Below, one piece after another: positions 46,252-57,934 of a stretch of DNA of 64,000 nt (positions are counted from its first letter, which is position 1; every line of letters starts with the position of its first letter). The stretch covers positions 6,707,501-6,771,500 of the forward strand of contig OX637394.1 of NCBI GenBank assembly GCA_951799425.1, given 5' to 3'. The notes below the pieces were generated by a model, which did not search any database, was not told the origin of the DNA, and was given only the letters and a program-made list of their open reading frames with translations. The position numbers were made by a program, and so were the translations under genes. Source of the stretch: Ilex aquifolium (taxonomy: Eukaryota > Streptophyta > Magnoliopsida > Aquifoliales > Aquifoliaceae).

Positions 46252-47076
46252 GGGCATGTGTTTTTCGAAGGATAATGATGGTATAAAGAGGTGGGATTAG
46301 GGAAAATAGTATGTTGGGCCCAGTAATATTTTTTTTGTTTATCTTTTTTCGTGTGGTATTATTTTTTCGGTCGCAATACCGACCCAATAGCTATAGTTTA
46401 CCAAAACCCATGTACATGGGCTTATATAATACCACTTAGGAGGTGGTATTATTTTTTAGGTTTTGGCCACCAATGGTATTAGGGAGATTAATAACTGAAT
46501 TGCCCTTCAGTTTTTAATATTAGTATGGGATTTTGGCCACCAACGGTTTTTTGTTTCTTAATTTTATTAATTTTTTTTAAAAAAATTCTGATTTTGAATT
46601 TTTTTTCATTGTATTATGTTTAAGCGTACGGTGTCACTGGTTTTTTTTTTTATTATTAATTTTTTTTTAAAAAAAAATCTGATTTTGAATTTTTTTTCCT
46701 TGTATTATGTTTAAGCGTACAGTGTCACCGGTTTTTTTTTTTAATTTTTTTAAAAAAAATTATTTTGAATTTTTTTCTTATATTATGTTTAAGCATACGG
46801 TGTCACCAATTTTTTTTTTACAAATTTTTTTTTTTGTAAATACATCTGGAATAGAGAAATGAAATGAATAATAAGAGTAAAATTATATATTTGTTATACA
46901 AGATGTGATAGAATATATGGTTAGTTGTGGGACCTACCATAGTACCTATTGAACTAATAAACATGAGAGGAGATTGAAATACTTTCTATTATCGGTACTA
47001 ATTTTCATGAATATTGAAAATATAAGGAATATATTTCTCAATACTTTCCATAATAATCCTCAAAACAAACATCCCC
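46252..47076. mobile_element. Tourist-like element related to the 19033 MITE, with minisatellite
   Basis: Begins GGGCATGTGTTTTTCGAAGGATAATGATGG immediately after the TAA of the 4.1-kb element, and a matching inverted end GGGGATGTTTGTTTTGAGG is read on the minus strand from 47076. The body contains GGTCGCAATACCGACCC and GGTGGTATTATT boxes shared with 19033-19503 and the three-unit minisatellite (46590-46825). A shortened copy lies in A1 from 10620. No convincing right-hand target duplication was found. Confidence 0.55.
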
Positions 47077-47575
47077 TTCTTATAAGAGTGATGCATCTGA
47101 TCTGTATAAAAAAGCAATTTTCCTCTTCGATGGATCATTGCACAAGCTGAAATTAATATATTTGGTTTCCACCATTCAATAGAGAAATGGAAAACTAGTC
47201 ATATGACTCTTTTTTTTTGTTTTTTTGTTTAATGATAAGAGGTGTCTGGATCAGTGTACACACACTTAAACTAATACTCTACTCGGTCTGGTCAAAAAGT
47301 AGATCATCCACGCCATAACTAATATATTCATGAACGATAAATCTCTTATGACCTGATCCTAATAAATTATTAATACTCATATATCTGTCAAGCAAAAGGG
47401 CGATATTTCCTTACAAAATTTATTGTTCTTTATTGCGACCGGCCAAGCCATCTTGGCCTTGTACTATTTATTGGCTCCGGTTTCATTGCAAATACTGGCA
47501 GACCTCCTCCCTCTCTTCTTTCAAACAATCCCCTCTCTCTCTCTCTTTCTCACACACACACAACCTTGAGGACTA

Positions 47576-50559
47576 ATGGGGGACTTAGCAACATTGGCTA
47601 AGGCAAGAAGGGAACTAGAAGACCTGTATCTAGGAGTCCCCGATGATTCGGTGAACCTCACCTTTCAAGACCTTGCTCAAGTGCAGCAACAACAAATCAT
47701 CCCTTTGGAAAAGAAAAAGTCTGCCAAAATCGAGCTCATTTCTCGGGTGAACCCAAAGAAAGAAGGGTCACTATCATCAACATCACGACCAATACCCAAA
47801 CTCCCAAGCCTAAACTTCAACTCAGGCTTACCAGCATCCTCGAATCAATATAATCACCACCATGTTCTCAATGTTGTTGTTTCACCTAGGAATCGTCGAA
47901 GTCATCCCGTTAACGAAAATGGCCCGCACATGTCCCGAGGTCATCATTTCGTTAACGGGAAGACTCATGGTGATCACACGGGTGCACATAGTCACCATCG
48001 TGATCACCATGCAAGTCCATTAGGTTTTAGACCTGCATTTGAGAGTAGCGTGGTTTATGATGACATAAGTCACTTGGGCGGCACGAGCATGGCTTCCATG
48101 AACCCTACTCTAGAGAGAGGAGGAGGACGACGACAAGGGATTCCTCACTCTAACATATGCACCATTTGCAGTACCTACACCTATATTTTCTGACATCGAT
48201 GTTTGGTAAGAATAATATCTATCCCCACTTATATAAAAAATTGGCCTTATTGATTGTCAGTAGGTCCCAGTATTGAATGCATTTCACTATCAATCTAATT
48301 GTTACAAAGCATTAAGTCTCAAAAGTATGTCCCAATAGCATTAGTGTTGCTATTTTTTTTTTAAGTTTTTATTTTTTTTTCCCTGCTAAGAACATGAGCC
48401 AATGTATGTGCAGGTCTGTGGAAGAGCCTATTGCAGGTACTGTGTGAGCGTAGGCATGGGGGATATGACAGAAGGAAGGAAATGTATCGAGTGCTTAGGG
48501 AAAAAATTCAGCCAAAGGTAACCCTTCTTCATATTTTTCCTTATAAGTTAAAGTTCTTTCCTACAATGGCATGAGCACAAGTCTTTGTCTATAGTCCCCA
48601 CAATCATATAATTATAACTTGTTGGGCAATGGACTGTGGCTGATGAAGTATTTCTTCAACTAGGCCGGCAGTACCACCACTTAGTTAATGTCCTAGGTAA
48701 GAGAATAATTTGAGCGGATTAACCCGAACTCGGCCAAACAAAATATTGTTTGGGTCAAAAATTTTAAAACATGGATTGGGTTTGGGTTTAAAAACCTCGA
48801 TTCGAATTAAATTTGATCTATACTCGGGTGGAGGTTTCAGGTTCACGGATTTAACTTGAACCTAACCCGAATTAATAAAATCGAGCTCAACAATTCACCA
48901 TTCGGGTTTAACCCAAAATTAAAATAAATAAATATACACAAATTTTAAGTGTATTTTAGATTTTTATTGAATTTATTTTGAATTTAAGTTGGTCAAACTA
49001 TTGTGTCACGCTCGAAATTGAAATCAAATCACAAAACCTAATTCAACCCGAATTACAAGCTCGAAGTAATTAATCCGAACCAATCTGAATTGAGTCCGAA
49101 ATTAACGTGGACAATACTCAAGTTGAAAGACTAGTTTGGACTGAAAGTTTTACGACTTGAATTGGGCTTGAATTGATCCTCTAACCCTGCCCAAATTGCA
49201 CCCCTAATCCCACAGCAGTCCACATCTCCATCGGCCTTTGCCCATTTCGTCGCCTAGCCCGTCTTCTGGTCCATGGGCTTATGGCCTAGAGGTAGATTTA
49301 GGGCTTTTACGTTCGGGTATAAGGTAGAATGAGATTGGACAAGTAATTTCAATGTCATGGGTTTATAACTTTATTCTATCTCGATTATCCCATGTTTTGA
49401 TCAAGGTTTTAATATAGTGTAGATCTCTTTTCTTAATATCAATATCATGTTTTAGATGAGAGTTACATGTAAATGAAAATAAAGATAGCGTCTTGCAGCA
49501 AACTAACTTCCTATTTTACCTTTATTTTTCTTAAAATATTTTATTGGTTATTAATTCTAAAAAATTTTGGTATGAATTTGATTAATCATATAATTTGGCC
49601 CAAAGACCTTTGTATTGGTGATTGTCTTAAAATTAAGTTTTGAGCCATTTTTTTAAAAAATTTTAACTTTCAATTATAATTACATATTTTTTTTATTTTT
49701 TAGACCGATTTAATATAATTAAGGGTAATTTATATAATTATAAAAAATTTCTTATAACTTTTCTTTCTTTCAAACAATAGAATGAATTTTTTTTAAAACT
49801 TTCCGGTAAATTTTTCATTTTAACCAAATATATGTATGAAAATATATGTTCTATCATTTTCTTTTTTTTCACTTCACTTTCTATCATTTTCACTTTCAAT
49901 CATTTTTTTCTTCCTAACCAAACGGACCCTTAGATATAACTACAAATCATGTTATATTCAATACCACAACTATATTATATTGATTTATACCAAGAATGTG
50001 GTAGCTGACATTATATCAATAGTTCGACATTAGCAAAGTCATTAAAAACAGGTTTGATAATATGTCCAAACCTATTATTAAATAATCATTAAACTGATTT
50101 AGTCCAATTTCATCTCATAATACCCAATCAAACATACTCTTAGTATCTTTGACTCATTCTCTACCAATTATTGGTACCCATAGTTATTCATACCTATAGA
50201 TTTTAATTCTCTCTCTCTCTTCCCCAACCGGCAATATCAATTTCAATTATTTTCTTGTTACATTTTTAGTTTTGACATATTAATTTTGTACTCAGCTCAA
50301 GTGTGTCTAAAAATTTAATTTCTTAATAACTATGGTATGTGGATGTGTTACATTCTTTGATAGGTACATACAAAGAGCAGGACAAGTAGGGTGTTGTTTG
50401 TGGTACCCAAGTACAGTGAAGCAACAAGAGCTCAAATGGGCCGAAAAAGGGCCGAGGGGAAGAAGCGATAATATATACCGCCGCAGCGGCGTCGTTTCAA
50501 GATCTCCGATGACCCCAAGATCACCCATGGTACCAGCAACTCCCCTTCCTTTGTCATGA
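47576..50559 (+). pseudogene. Plant Cys-rich (RING/FYVE-like) protein gene, three exons with one in-frame stop
   Basis: Exons 47576-48205, 48414-48517 and 50364-50559 join with canonical GT/AG borders and matching phases into 310 codons including the stop. The N-terminus (MGDLATLAKARRELEDLYLG, VPDDSVNLTFQDLAQVQ) is a conserved-looking plant motif. A His/Asn-rich middle follows. The C-terminal part has paired cysteines: CTIC, CLVC, CRYC, KCIEC and a late CC, resembling the Cys-rich segment of plant extra-large G proteins (RAYCRYCV, GMGDMTEGRKC). I do not know a proven function. Codon 206 is TGA (48191-48193, TTC TGA CAT), most simply a C-to-T change in a CGA codon. If real, translation ends before most of the Cys pairs. 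A start 5 bp after GAGGACTA and the (CT)n/(CA)n leader is shared with A1. Confidence 0.82.
48694..49206. mobile_element. Diverged hAT-like remnant in intron 2 of the Cys-rich gene
   Basis: The right end AATTGCACCCCTA and the repeated AACCCGAAT/GGGTTTGGGTT composition match the hAT-like element at 43802. The left end TAGGTAAGAGAATAATTTGAG is weaker and no 8-bp duplication is evident. Confidence 0.5.
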
Positions 50560-51802
50560 ACTCGCCATATTCACCTTTTTCTCCTACTAACCATCCCCTC
50601 CCTCTCTAAAAAATTAATTTTTATTTATTTTTCATAAAATAATCATATTTTGCTGTATTCATTAATGTTGCTAAGTTATTTCCTAAGGTTTTGGTGGGTG
50701 GAAGAGTCGGATTCTTTTGTTTTTTTTTTTTTTTTTTGTATTCTTCATTCTTGTATTTGGGAAAAATTATTTCTATATTTTGATTATTTTTTTAGTTTAT
50801 GGGAAAGTTCTCATTCCCCTCGAGGAAAAATGTGTTCTTAGATTTTGATAGTGTATGCCACACAATTGAGCAGAGCTTTTGATATTTAGGGATTAGTGGT
50901 TACTGAATAATTCAGCCGAAGCTCCTAGGCTCGTAAGAATTGAACAAGGGAAGTTGTGATTTGCACACAGAGAGTTTATAGTGGTTCATCAGCTCGGAAG
51001 TTCGACTAATCCACTCTGAAGGGAGTCTCTTGCTCCTGGAGATGATATTATTGACAAAAAAGGCAAAATTACACAGAGTATTTGCTTAGGGTAGATGCTT
51101 GTGTTTTATTATGAGGAATATGCCTCTTATTTATAATTTGCGAAGGTCTTGCCTGATCCTTGTCATGATTATTGTTTTCTTCTTGCAACGGTTGCGCCTT
51201 TTATGCGATTACCATAGACATTGTTAAGACGATTATGACTTCCTTACCCAAATATAAGAACATTACGTTATGTGTGGTGCTTGAGTGGAAGTCAGGTGTA
51301 TTCTGTGCTATTCCTGTGGAAGTGCAGTTACTGGGGAGGAGGTACCAACCTCAAATTCCCTAGTTATCTGTGTGATGGGTTGAGTGGTCTAAGCTTAGAA
51401 GGTCCAAGCTGAATACTCGAGTTCAACCTTATGCATATTTTGGGTATCATCAGATTTGTTAATGAATCGAATTTCAATTTGATATGAATTCGAATCCGTT
51501 TAGTTGAATATGGATTGATATTCTTGACTTCCAAATCTTTCTCATCATATTTCAATGATTTGAATTTGAATATACCATCATCGGATCGATTATGACTTCA
51601 TAACGGAATGTCAGATGGTTACTTACCGCCAAATTCTTGTGACAATCAGTCAAGACATCACAGAATTTCAAAAGCTAGTGCCAACCCTAAGAACTAGTTG
51701 TTGAATGAATCAATGAGGCCAGATATCATAAAATCAATTAAACCGGAATGGGGATTAGTTGAAATGTGTGTAAATTAGTTCGAACATATCTGACCGTTGA
51801 AC

Positions 51803-51835
<33 letters not shown>

Positions 51836-52129
51836 TATACACATATATAATCAACACTGGATTAAAAGGAAAAACACCCAAACAGAGAAAACTCAATCTA
51901 TTTCAACTGCCTCAACTAAAGCTTTACCTACTTATATAGACAATCATTCACTATCATACCATCTCCAACAAGTCCCATTGATAATCTAAACTGTAAAGTA
52001 ATTCAAAACTAGAACCTCGAATATGATCATAAAATTCGCACGAGTGGTCTAATGACAACGCTTAGTCGAGTTGAGTTGAAATTAATCTTGGGGGCTATCT
52101 TTCTGAACCCATTGCCTGTGACTAAATTT
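50560..52129. other. Intergenic between the Cys-rich gene and the ATL gene
   Basis: The segment 50890-51370 (TTTATAGTGGTTCATCAGCTC, TCCACTCTGAAGGGAGTCTC, then cysteine codons by chance) has the look of a solo LTR or LTR fragment, but I found no terminal repeats. An (AT)n run lies at 51820-51838. No gene is seen. Confidence 0.35.
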
Positions 52130-52741
52130 CTAAACACCCACCACCCCTGCATTAGAATTAGAACTTCCGGGATGTTCAGATAGTAGCTGCCTACATGTTG
52201 GACATGATGAATGTAACTCCAACCAAGTATCAATACACTTGACATGGAAACCATGGTTGCATTTTGGCAAGATCCGTACCTTCTCTCCTTCCGAAAATTC
52301 GCCGAGGCATATCGGGCAATCTGTTGCCAGAGAGTTCAGTCCGGATGTCTTGTAAACAACCACCGGAATCTGACTCAATGTGTCCCTTTTCAGGCCCGTT
52401 GAGGCTAAACGTGACGCAGCCTGTTCCTGTGTCTCAAATGCGAGTCTACGACCACACCTTAAAGCACAACGTGCTATTGAATTTAGGCCCAGGGCACATA
52501 TTAGTGCACATAGTAAGGCTGCTAAAATTATCACCATGTTGCTGTCAAAGTTGGCGTCTCCTGCGTCTGAGGAAGTCGTCTGGCTTCCATTGGTTGGTAG
52601 AACCCTTGTATCTCTGTCGAGTAGGAGACGATGCAGGTGGTATTGGTGTCTCATTATGATCGGGATATATCTTTCGCCACGCCTGATTCGATGATGATGA
52701 CTCGGACGACCCGCCCTCGAGACCAATCTACTCAATACCAA
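52130..52741 (-). CDS. ATL: ATL-type RING-H2 E3 ubiquitin ligase
   Basis: The intronless 203-codon frame has the ATL layout: a hydrophobic helix (about residues 68-92, NMVIILAALLCALICALGLN), a basic stretch (RCALRCGRR), a region with VVVYKTSG, and a canonical RING-H2 at about 142-184: CPIC, a 15-residue loop, CNHGFHVKC, ten residues, CPTC, with all eight zinc ligands and the Trp (DTW) that contacts the E2. ATL proteins are membrane-anchored ubiquitin ligases, many of them defence- or stress-responsive; this one resembles the ATL72-ATL74 group (ANFDSNMVIILAALLCALIC). The annotated start is the first ATG (52741), but Met 30 (MRHQYHLHRLLLD, 52654) fits that group's usual N-terminus better. The gene appears complete and stands alone. 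Confidence 0.93.
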   Translation of the reverse strand: MVLSRLVSRAGRPSHHHRIRRGERYIPIIMRHQYHLHRLLLDRDTRVLPTNGSQTTSSDAGDANFDSNMVIILAALLCALICALGLNSIARCALRCGRRLAFETQEQAASRLASTGLKRDTLSQIPVVVYKTSGLNSLATDCPICLGEFSEGEKVRILPKCNHGFHVKCIDTWLELHSSCPTCRQLLSEHPGSSNSNAGVVGV

Positions 52742-54600
52742 ACCAACTTGAGAAAAGGAAATTGAATCTGTCTGTACAGGGTTTGATATTTTCCAAAAGG
52801 GGTGATGAGACTTGAGACCAAGATACAGGTGATGAGGGATTTTTAGGCTATTCTTTTCAATATCTTATTGAACTGTGGGCTAAGAGAGAGAGAATTGCCT
52901 TTAGGCCATAAAGGAAGTGTTGGAAGGATTCCAACAAGATAGAAACATTGTAAAAGGCATCTAGTTGGTCACGAGGATAAGGAAGAAAAAATAAATTCAG
53001 ACTACTTGGAATGGGCTGGTGTTGTAATTTGGGACCATGAACTCTAGAATCTGAAACTCTTGATCAAAACTGGTCCTCCATACCCAAATTGAATTCTGGT
53101 GATGAGAGAGAGAGAGAGTTTCCCTTACCTGAGCTCCATTATTGCTGAAATTTTAGCCTCTGGCTCCAAAAGTTTGAAAATTCTTTTTGTTATTATCTAT
53201 ACAAAATGCTAAGAGTGAGTTGGGTGGTTAAGAGAAGGTTTAATATCTTCTATTTGACACCCACATGCACATGACAAGATATACAAAGTGACAGGCTAGA
53301 TATTTTTTTGGGGAGACATTTAGAGGAAGATTTGATTGTTTGGTGAGATTTCAATTTTCTCAATTATTTGGGCACATGGCCAGAACATAACCTGAAAGTA
53401 GGTGCAACATTTTTTGCTAATGAAATATGTATGATCTGCCCCTTTTGAGAAATCAAGGCCAAACTTAGATTTTTAGAGAATGTGTACTATGAGTATCTGT
53501 ATATTTTAACTTGTTTTCTCATGAGCGGGTCAGATTTTCAGACCAAGTACATGCAAGGACAAGCCTTGTATAATTAATTATTAGGGATACAGATAGATTT
53601 GAACGTAAAATTTTTTATTCTTGTGTCATATTAAAGTTAGACAATCAATTTCTCTAAAAACTTAAATTCTTGAAAGATTATTAGATAAATATCTATGTAT
53701 TTCTACACTTTTTATGTGTTCTTGTTAGGTCAGGAGTTATATCACTGTGGTTAATTTGAGTTAAGTAATTCTAATGTTTTGAGTCCTTGCAATCAACATA
53801 GCAGTCTTTATCAAATTGTTGCAGATATTTTTTGCAACTGTGTTTTCACAAGCAACCTCAACATTCAATATGTGGACACAGACAATTCCTAACATTTTGT
53901 CCTCATCTATTTTCCCCCCCGGGCAAAACAACAAGATAGTACTCATTTTTTGTCATCTAAATCAAGATTCAAGGAAAAGAGTCATCTACTTACTTGGACA
54001 GGATCAATGGGCGATCAAGAAAGACCATAGCCTAGGTTGGCAACCTTAATTGCACTATGAGGAGCGCCCGTCTAAGGTCTACCCAAGTCGTAGAGCCTAC
54101 TTCATAATTTATGACAATAATATCTTGCATTCGAAGTTCGAACGACCCATCCTTTGAGAAATAAAAAGAAGAAGAAGAGTGTCTTCTGTTTCAACCCCAA
54201 AAACAAAATTAAAAGGAAAAAGAGTTCTTCATTAAATTTATATATAGTTGTTGAATTAGGTTGCTATATATATGTTTTATAAATTAAAAGGTAAATGTGA
54301 ACTTTACACATTTTTAATTTTAATTGCATTAGACCTACACAATTTGTAGGTGAACTAACTGTTGAAGATATTTGCTCTTCTTAAGTGTCTTGACCGGGCA
54401 GAGAACAGTAGAATTCTGGAGAAGACATCCTGCTGGAGACTGCTGCATTTTGATGAATATGGGTGGTCCACTGTGAGGGTACATCAAGAACATTTCTATC
54501 ACTCCTCTGTCCATTACCTAAAACGACAACCATTGGGCCATGGGTAGTGCTAAATTGATCGAAAAAAACGAAACAAATATTTAAAACTAAATGATCTGAC
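52742..54600. other. ATL upstream region and intergenic sequence
   Basis: The ATL leader/promoter lies to the left (minus-strand gene), with a (GA)n run at 53105-53118. Beyond that I recognise no coding exon. The segment 54360-54560 has an exon-like composition but no recognisable family in any frame. Confidence 0.4.
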
Positions 54601-54787
54601 ACTAACATAGTGAACAAAGCACCGACGAGTTATAAATTTAAACGTCTTGAGTTCGAATCTTGACAACTTCTTGGGGTCAGACATGAGGGATTTATTCCTT
54701 ATGAATACACTAGTCCCGGCGTAGATGACTTGTCTTTGATCTGACCAGAGAAGAGATTAACCAAAGTGAAAAAAAAAAAAAAAAAAA
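54600..54787 (+). repeat. SINE-like repeat with poly(A) tail
   Basis: Contains a tRNA-like B box (GAGTTCGAATCTT at about 54649-54661) and ends in an A-run (54769-54787). The body differs from the 29071 family. Confidence 0.5.
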
Positions 54788-55465
54788 GGCAAGGCACTGA
54801 TCTCTTGATCGATGTAACATTATCTATGGACCATGGCCCATTGCCCCAGTAAATTCCTCCCTTGATGGCTTATTGTTTTTTTTTTTTTGGGTCAAAGGAC
54901 AAACACTACAATTCTGCTTAAAGTAGAATTGCAATGAAGCCATATAAACCGAACACACACACCCAAAGCTTCCGATGTGGGAAGCCCAGCCCTGATGGCT
55001 TATTGTTAGACGCTCAATACTTAGTAACATTAGCCCGATTAGACATTATTTGATGTACAAAAATTTGACACGCATATTAAATGTGGCCATGGCCCTTAGA
55101 CATGTGAAGACCCATGTAACAGACGTTGTCCCATCGCTTAAGGATATAGGCCCACTAATGTCTAATCCAAATGACCTCTTAACAAATTATGATCTTCTGG
55201 TTGGCATATCTCGGCCAAGTGGGTCCAGTGTGAAAGCCATGCCTAATCGGGCTGTTGAAATTGACAAAGGACTTAAAATTGCCATTCCTTTTCTTAATAC
55301 CTTTTTGTCATGCTGGGAAAGAAAAAACGGGCAGTTTATGTTTTTTGTTTTTTGGTCAGAAATAAAAATTGTATTACTCAAAAGCTTGTCACTAAGACGT
55401 ATTAATCAATTAGTCATCATATCCCTAATTTAGCCTCCCTATGTAAGACTCTCAGTAGCTGAAGT
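54788..55465. other. Intergenic, nothing recognised
   Basis: No exon or clear element. The 127-codon frame at 55050 shows no family resemblance. Confidence 0.35.
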
Positions 55466-57060
55466 GGTAAGTTTTCCACCCAATTGTTGGGTAAACACTC
55501 AACTCTTGCCTGTGTGGCTGCACTGTGTGCTGCCATATTTGCCTCTCTTCTAATTGTTTTGAATTGGGCATGTGGGATGTGTTTCATATATTCCCAAATA
55601 TCCTACAAAATTGGCTCAATCTCCTTGGCAGATCCTTCAAGGCCCTTGTTGATTGAGTCCACTAGTATCTTGGAGTCAAATTCAACTATCATTGTCTGAT
55701 ATGCCTCCCTGAGAGTTAATTTGCATGCTCTTCTAACAGCTTCAACTTCAATAATTAAGGGTGATGATCCAAGTAAAGATTTTGCCTCCCCATTGATCAT
55801 TAATCCTTCGTGATTTCTTGTTATAACTACATAAGCCACTTCCCCAATTCTCTCAGCATATGTCCCGTCACAATTAAGTTTTATCCTCTATTGCGGTGGA
55901 GGTTCCCATTCCTGCTCTTTAGGATTTCTGCAGCTTTTTAATTCTTTAGTACCATTCTTCTACTGAGACTCTTCAACTGCCATTATTGCTTGGCTGAGAA
56001 CCAGTGTTTTAAAACTCGGTCTGGCCCCAAGGGTTAACCCGGTGAACCGGTACCCTAACCGGGCCGGTTCTAACAAAAGACCGTTTATGCAATGAACTGG
56101 TCAAAAACCGGTAAACCGGTGAGAACCGGTCGAGTTTACCAAACCGAACGATTTAAATGCATTTGTATAAATCTGAGATTTTTTTACATCCTTTGGCCAT
56201 TTTGTGTATTTCCCCCTTTTGCTTTGCCCTAAATCGATCCACCAAACCAGACCAAACACCACCGATTGAAGCACTGAGCACAGCCTCCACCTCCACCACC
56301 AACGACTGAGCTCAGCCTCCACCACCAACGACTGACTCCAGTCCAGCCTCCACCAGCGAGCAGCAGGCAGTAGGCGATCAACAGGCAGCAACGATCAGCA
56401 GCGGGGTTCACTTTTTTATTTTTCCTAAATCGATTTCCAGACCAGGCAGCAGCGATAATCACAGCCTCCACCACCAACTGAGTCCAGCTTCCAGGAATCC
56501 AGTCGACTCCAGTCCAGCGAGTTCCCCCCCCCCCCCCCCCCCCCCGCTCTCTCTCTCTCTCTCTCTCCCCAGTCCAGTCGACTCCAGTTCACCACCAGTT
56601 TGATAATTTTTCCAATGGATACATGTTTGGAATCCATGTAATGGATTCATGTTTGGATAATTTTTCTAATGGATACATGTTTGGATAATTTTTCTAATGC
56701 ATACATGTTTGGAATCCAGTCCAGTCCAATGGATACATGTTTCTCTAGTTAACTTTACATATTAGATGTTATTTTTATAATTATTGTGATTTTTTAGTCT
56801 ATTTATTATTATTTATAATTATTTATAATTATTTTTTAATTTTTTATTATATTACCGGTCCGACCAGTGACCCAACGGTTGAACCAGTGACCCATTGACT
56901 CGATCCTTTCATTGATTTGATGTCCGGGCTGTGTTTTAAAACTATGCTGAGAACCCCTTCAACTTTGTGTAGTCTATGTTGATATACCCATTCATCATAG
57001 GCCTTCCATATAAACCAACATATATAAGTCAACAAATATTGACCGTCATTATGTGTTAAG
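55466..57060 (-). pseudogene. LINE (non-LTR retrotransposon) C-terminal RNase H fragment, split by a DNA element
   Basis: On the minus strand 57060-56946 reads LTYICWFIWKAYDEWVYQ and KVEGVLS, and 56002-55466 continues QAIMAVEESQ, KLNCDGTYAERIGEVAYVV, SSPLIIEVEAVRRACKLTLR, VEFDSKILVDSINKG and TIRREANMAAHTV. This is the RNase H-like (RVT_3) domain with the WFIWK linker found at the end of plant L1-type polyproteins. The reading frame joins exactly across the inserted element. In-frame stops (after VEESQ, after PPPQ and after EPIL) show it is dead. Confidence 0.8.
55993..56955. mobile_element. DNA transposon-like element (943 bp) inserted in the LINE fragment
   Basis: A 10-bp duplication GCTGAGAACC flanks it (55993-56002, 56946-56955). 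The short inverted ends are AGTGTTTTAAAACTCGG and, reverse-complemented, ATAGTTTTAAAACACAGCCC. The interior has CCGG-rich ends (AACCGGT repeats), tandem CAGCCTCCACC motifs, a C-run of about 22 bases (56524-56545), a (CT)n run and tandem GGATACATGTTTGGATAATT units (56600-56740). The superfamily is not clear; a 9-10 bp duplication would suit a Mutator-like element. Confidence 0.75.
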
Positions 57061-57071
57061 TTATTAATGGG

Positions 57072-57161
57072 TCTTTGGTCTAATAGTACTATTTACCTTG
57101 TAAAGACTTTATTTTTTTGATATCAAGGGTTCAAGTCCATCTTCCCCTAGAAAAAAAAAAA
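57072..57161 (+). repeat. tRNA-like SINE remnant with A-tail
   Basis: GGTCTTTGGTCTAATAGTAC (A-box side), GGGTTCAAGTCC (perfect B box) and an A-run at 57150-57162 lie within 90 bp. It is too diverged and lacks acceptor-stem pairing for a functional tRNA. Confidence 0.5.
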
Positions 57162-57876
57162 AATGTGTTAAGCCTTTGTTCCATTTTTTATTCTGGAGTT
57201 GGTCCCTTGGCCAATTTTCAATCCAATTCACTTTGTACTAAAGCAGTTTACGTTTTAATAGCTACCATTTCACTTGTTCTAATATTCACAGGCTTTCAGG
57301 GTATGAAATATTATCAAGCGCCTTCCACTATTTCAACTAAAAAAGTCCATTATTACTGAGCCTTGGTCCAAAAATTCATGCTCAAGTATGCTAATCAATA
57401 GATCTCAATTTGATTTGAATCTCATCTAAATGTGTATTTGATTACTTCGAAATTTATTATTATTTTGAACGATAATATAAATTGAATTTTGATATTTTTA
57501 ATAGATATAGATCTAGATGTCAATATTGGAGTCGACAATTAAAATTTTAATTATGTATATAAATTTAAAATGAAATCGAATGATTTATATATGAAATGGA
57601 GTTAAAATTCAAATATATTTGCTTAAATTCAACCTAATTTAATTAAAACCTTTTCTTTTTTAGGGAAAAAAATTAGAAGCCCTTCTATTTTTGGTTAAAA
57701 ACCTTTTTTTATTTTTATCGACTAATATTATCTTTCTTTTTTTAACCATCGATTACTTATAGATATATTAGGTTGGTCAAAGGAGAATAAGTTGGAGGGA
57801 AGGGAAATTCTTTTCCATTTCTCTCTCATATTTTTTTCCACGGAACCTCTTTCTTCCCCAAAGAAAACCAACGAGC
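57162..57876. other. Intergenic and promoter region of the bZIP gene
   Basis: AT-rich, no exon seen. The leader of the bZIP gene probably starts within the last 150 bp (TTCTCTCTCATA stretch). Confidence 0.4.
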
Positions 57877-57906
57877 ATGCAGGGCATGGGCATGGGTATG
57901 GGTTAG
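57877..57906 (+). promoter_or_regulatory. Upstream ORF (MQGMGMGMG) in the bZIP leader
   Basis: Nine codons and TAG, starting ATG CAG GGC ATG and ending 28 bp before the main ATG at 57935. It contains four in-frame ATGs, so scanning ribosomes would very likely start here first; it may dampen translation of the bZIP protein. Confidence 0.5.
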
Positions 57907-57934
57907 AGAGAAAATAAAAGCAAGAACAACAACA

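Larger units (their letters stand above)
39473..47759 (+). repeat. Segmental duplication block A2 (paralogue of 3656-11566)
   Basis: Colinear with A1 (see there) and continuing into the complete Cys-rich gene, so A2 is the more complete copy. Differences from A1: it lacks the Helitron (A^T junction at 39472/39473) and the Copia element (empty site TTCTA 40523-40527). It has an extra 50 bp at about 40466-40515, a 631-bp MITE (41185-41815) and a 4095-bp element (42154-46248). Confidence 0.85.

Noticed and set aside
48180-48205. Frameshift in the Cys-rich gene giving an SDIDV reading
   Set aside because: The alternative frame needs a poor donor. The original frame runs through HRCL to the canonical donor and joins CLVCGRAYC in phase, so a single nonsense codon explains the data better.
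53761-54049. Short overlapping frames suggesting a gene
   Set aside because: No recognisable family, no splice context; probably chance in AT-rich sequence.
57072-57161. tRNA gene
   Set aside because: A good B box is present but the stems do not pair and an A-tail follows, so it is a SINE-like remnant.
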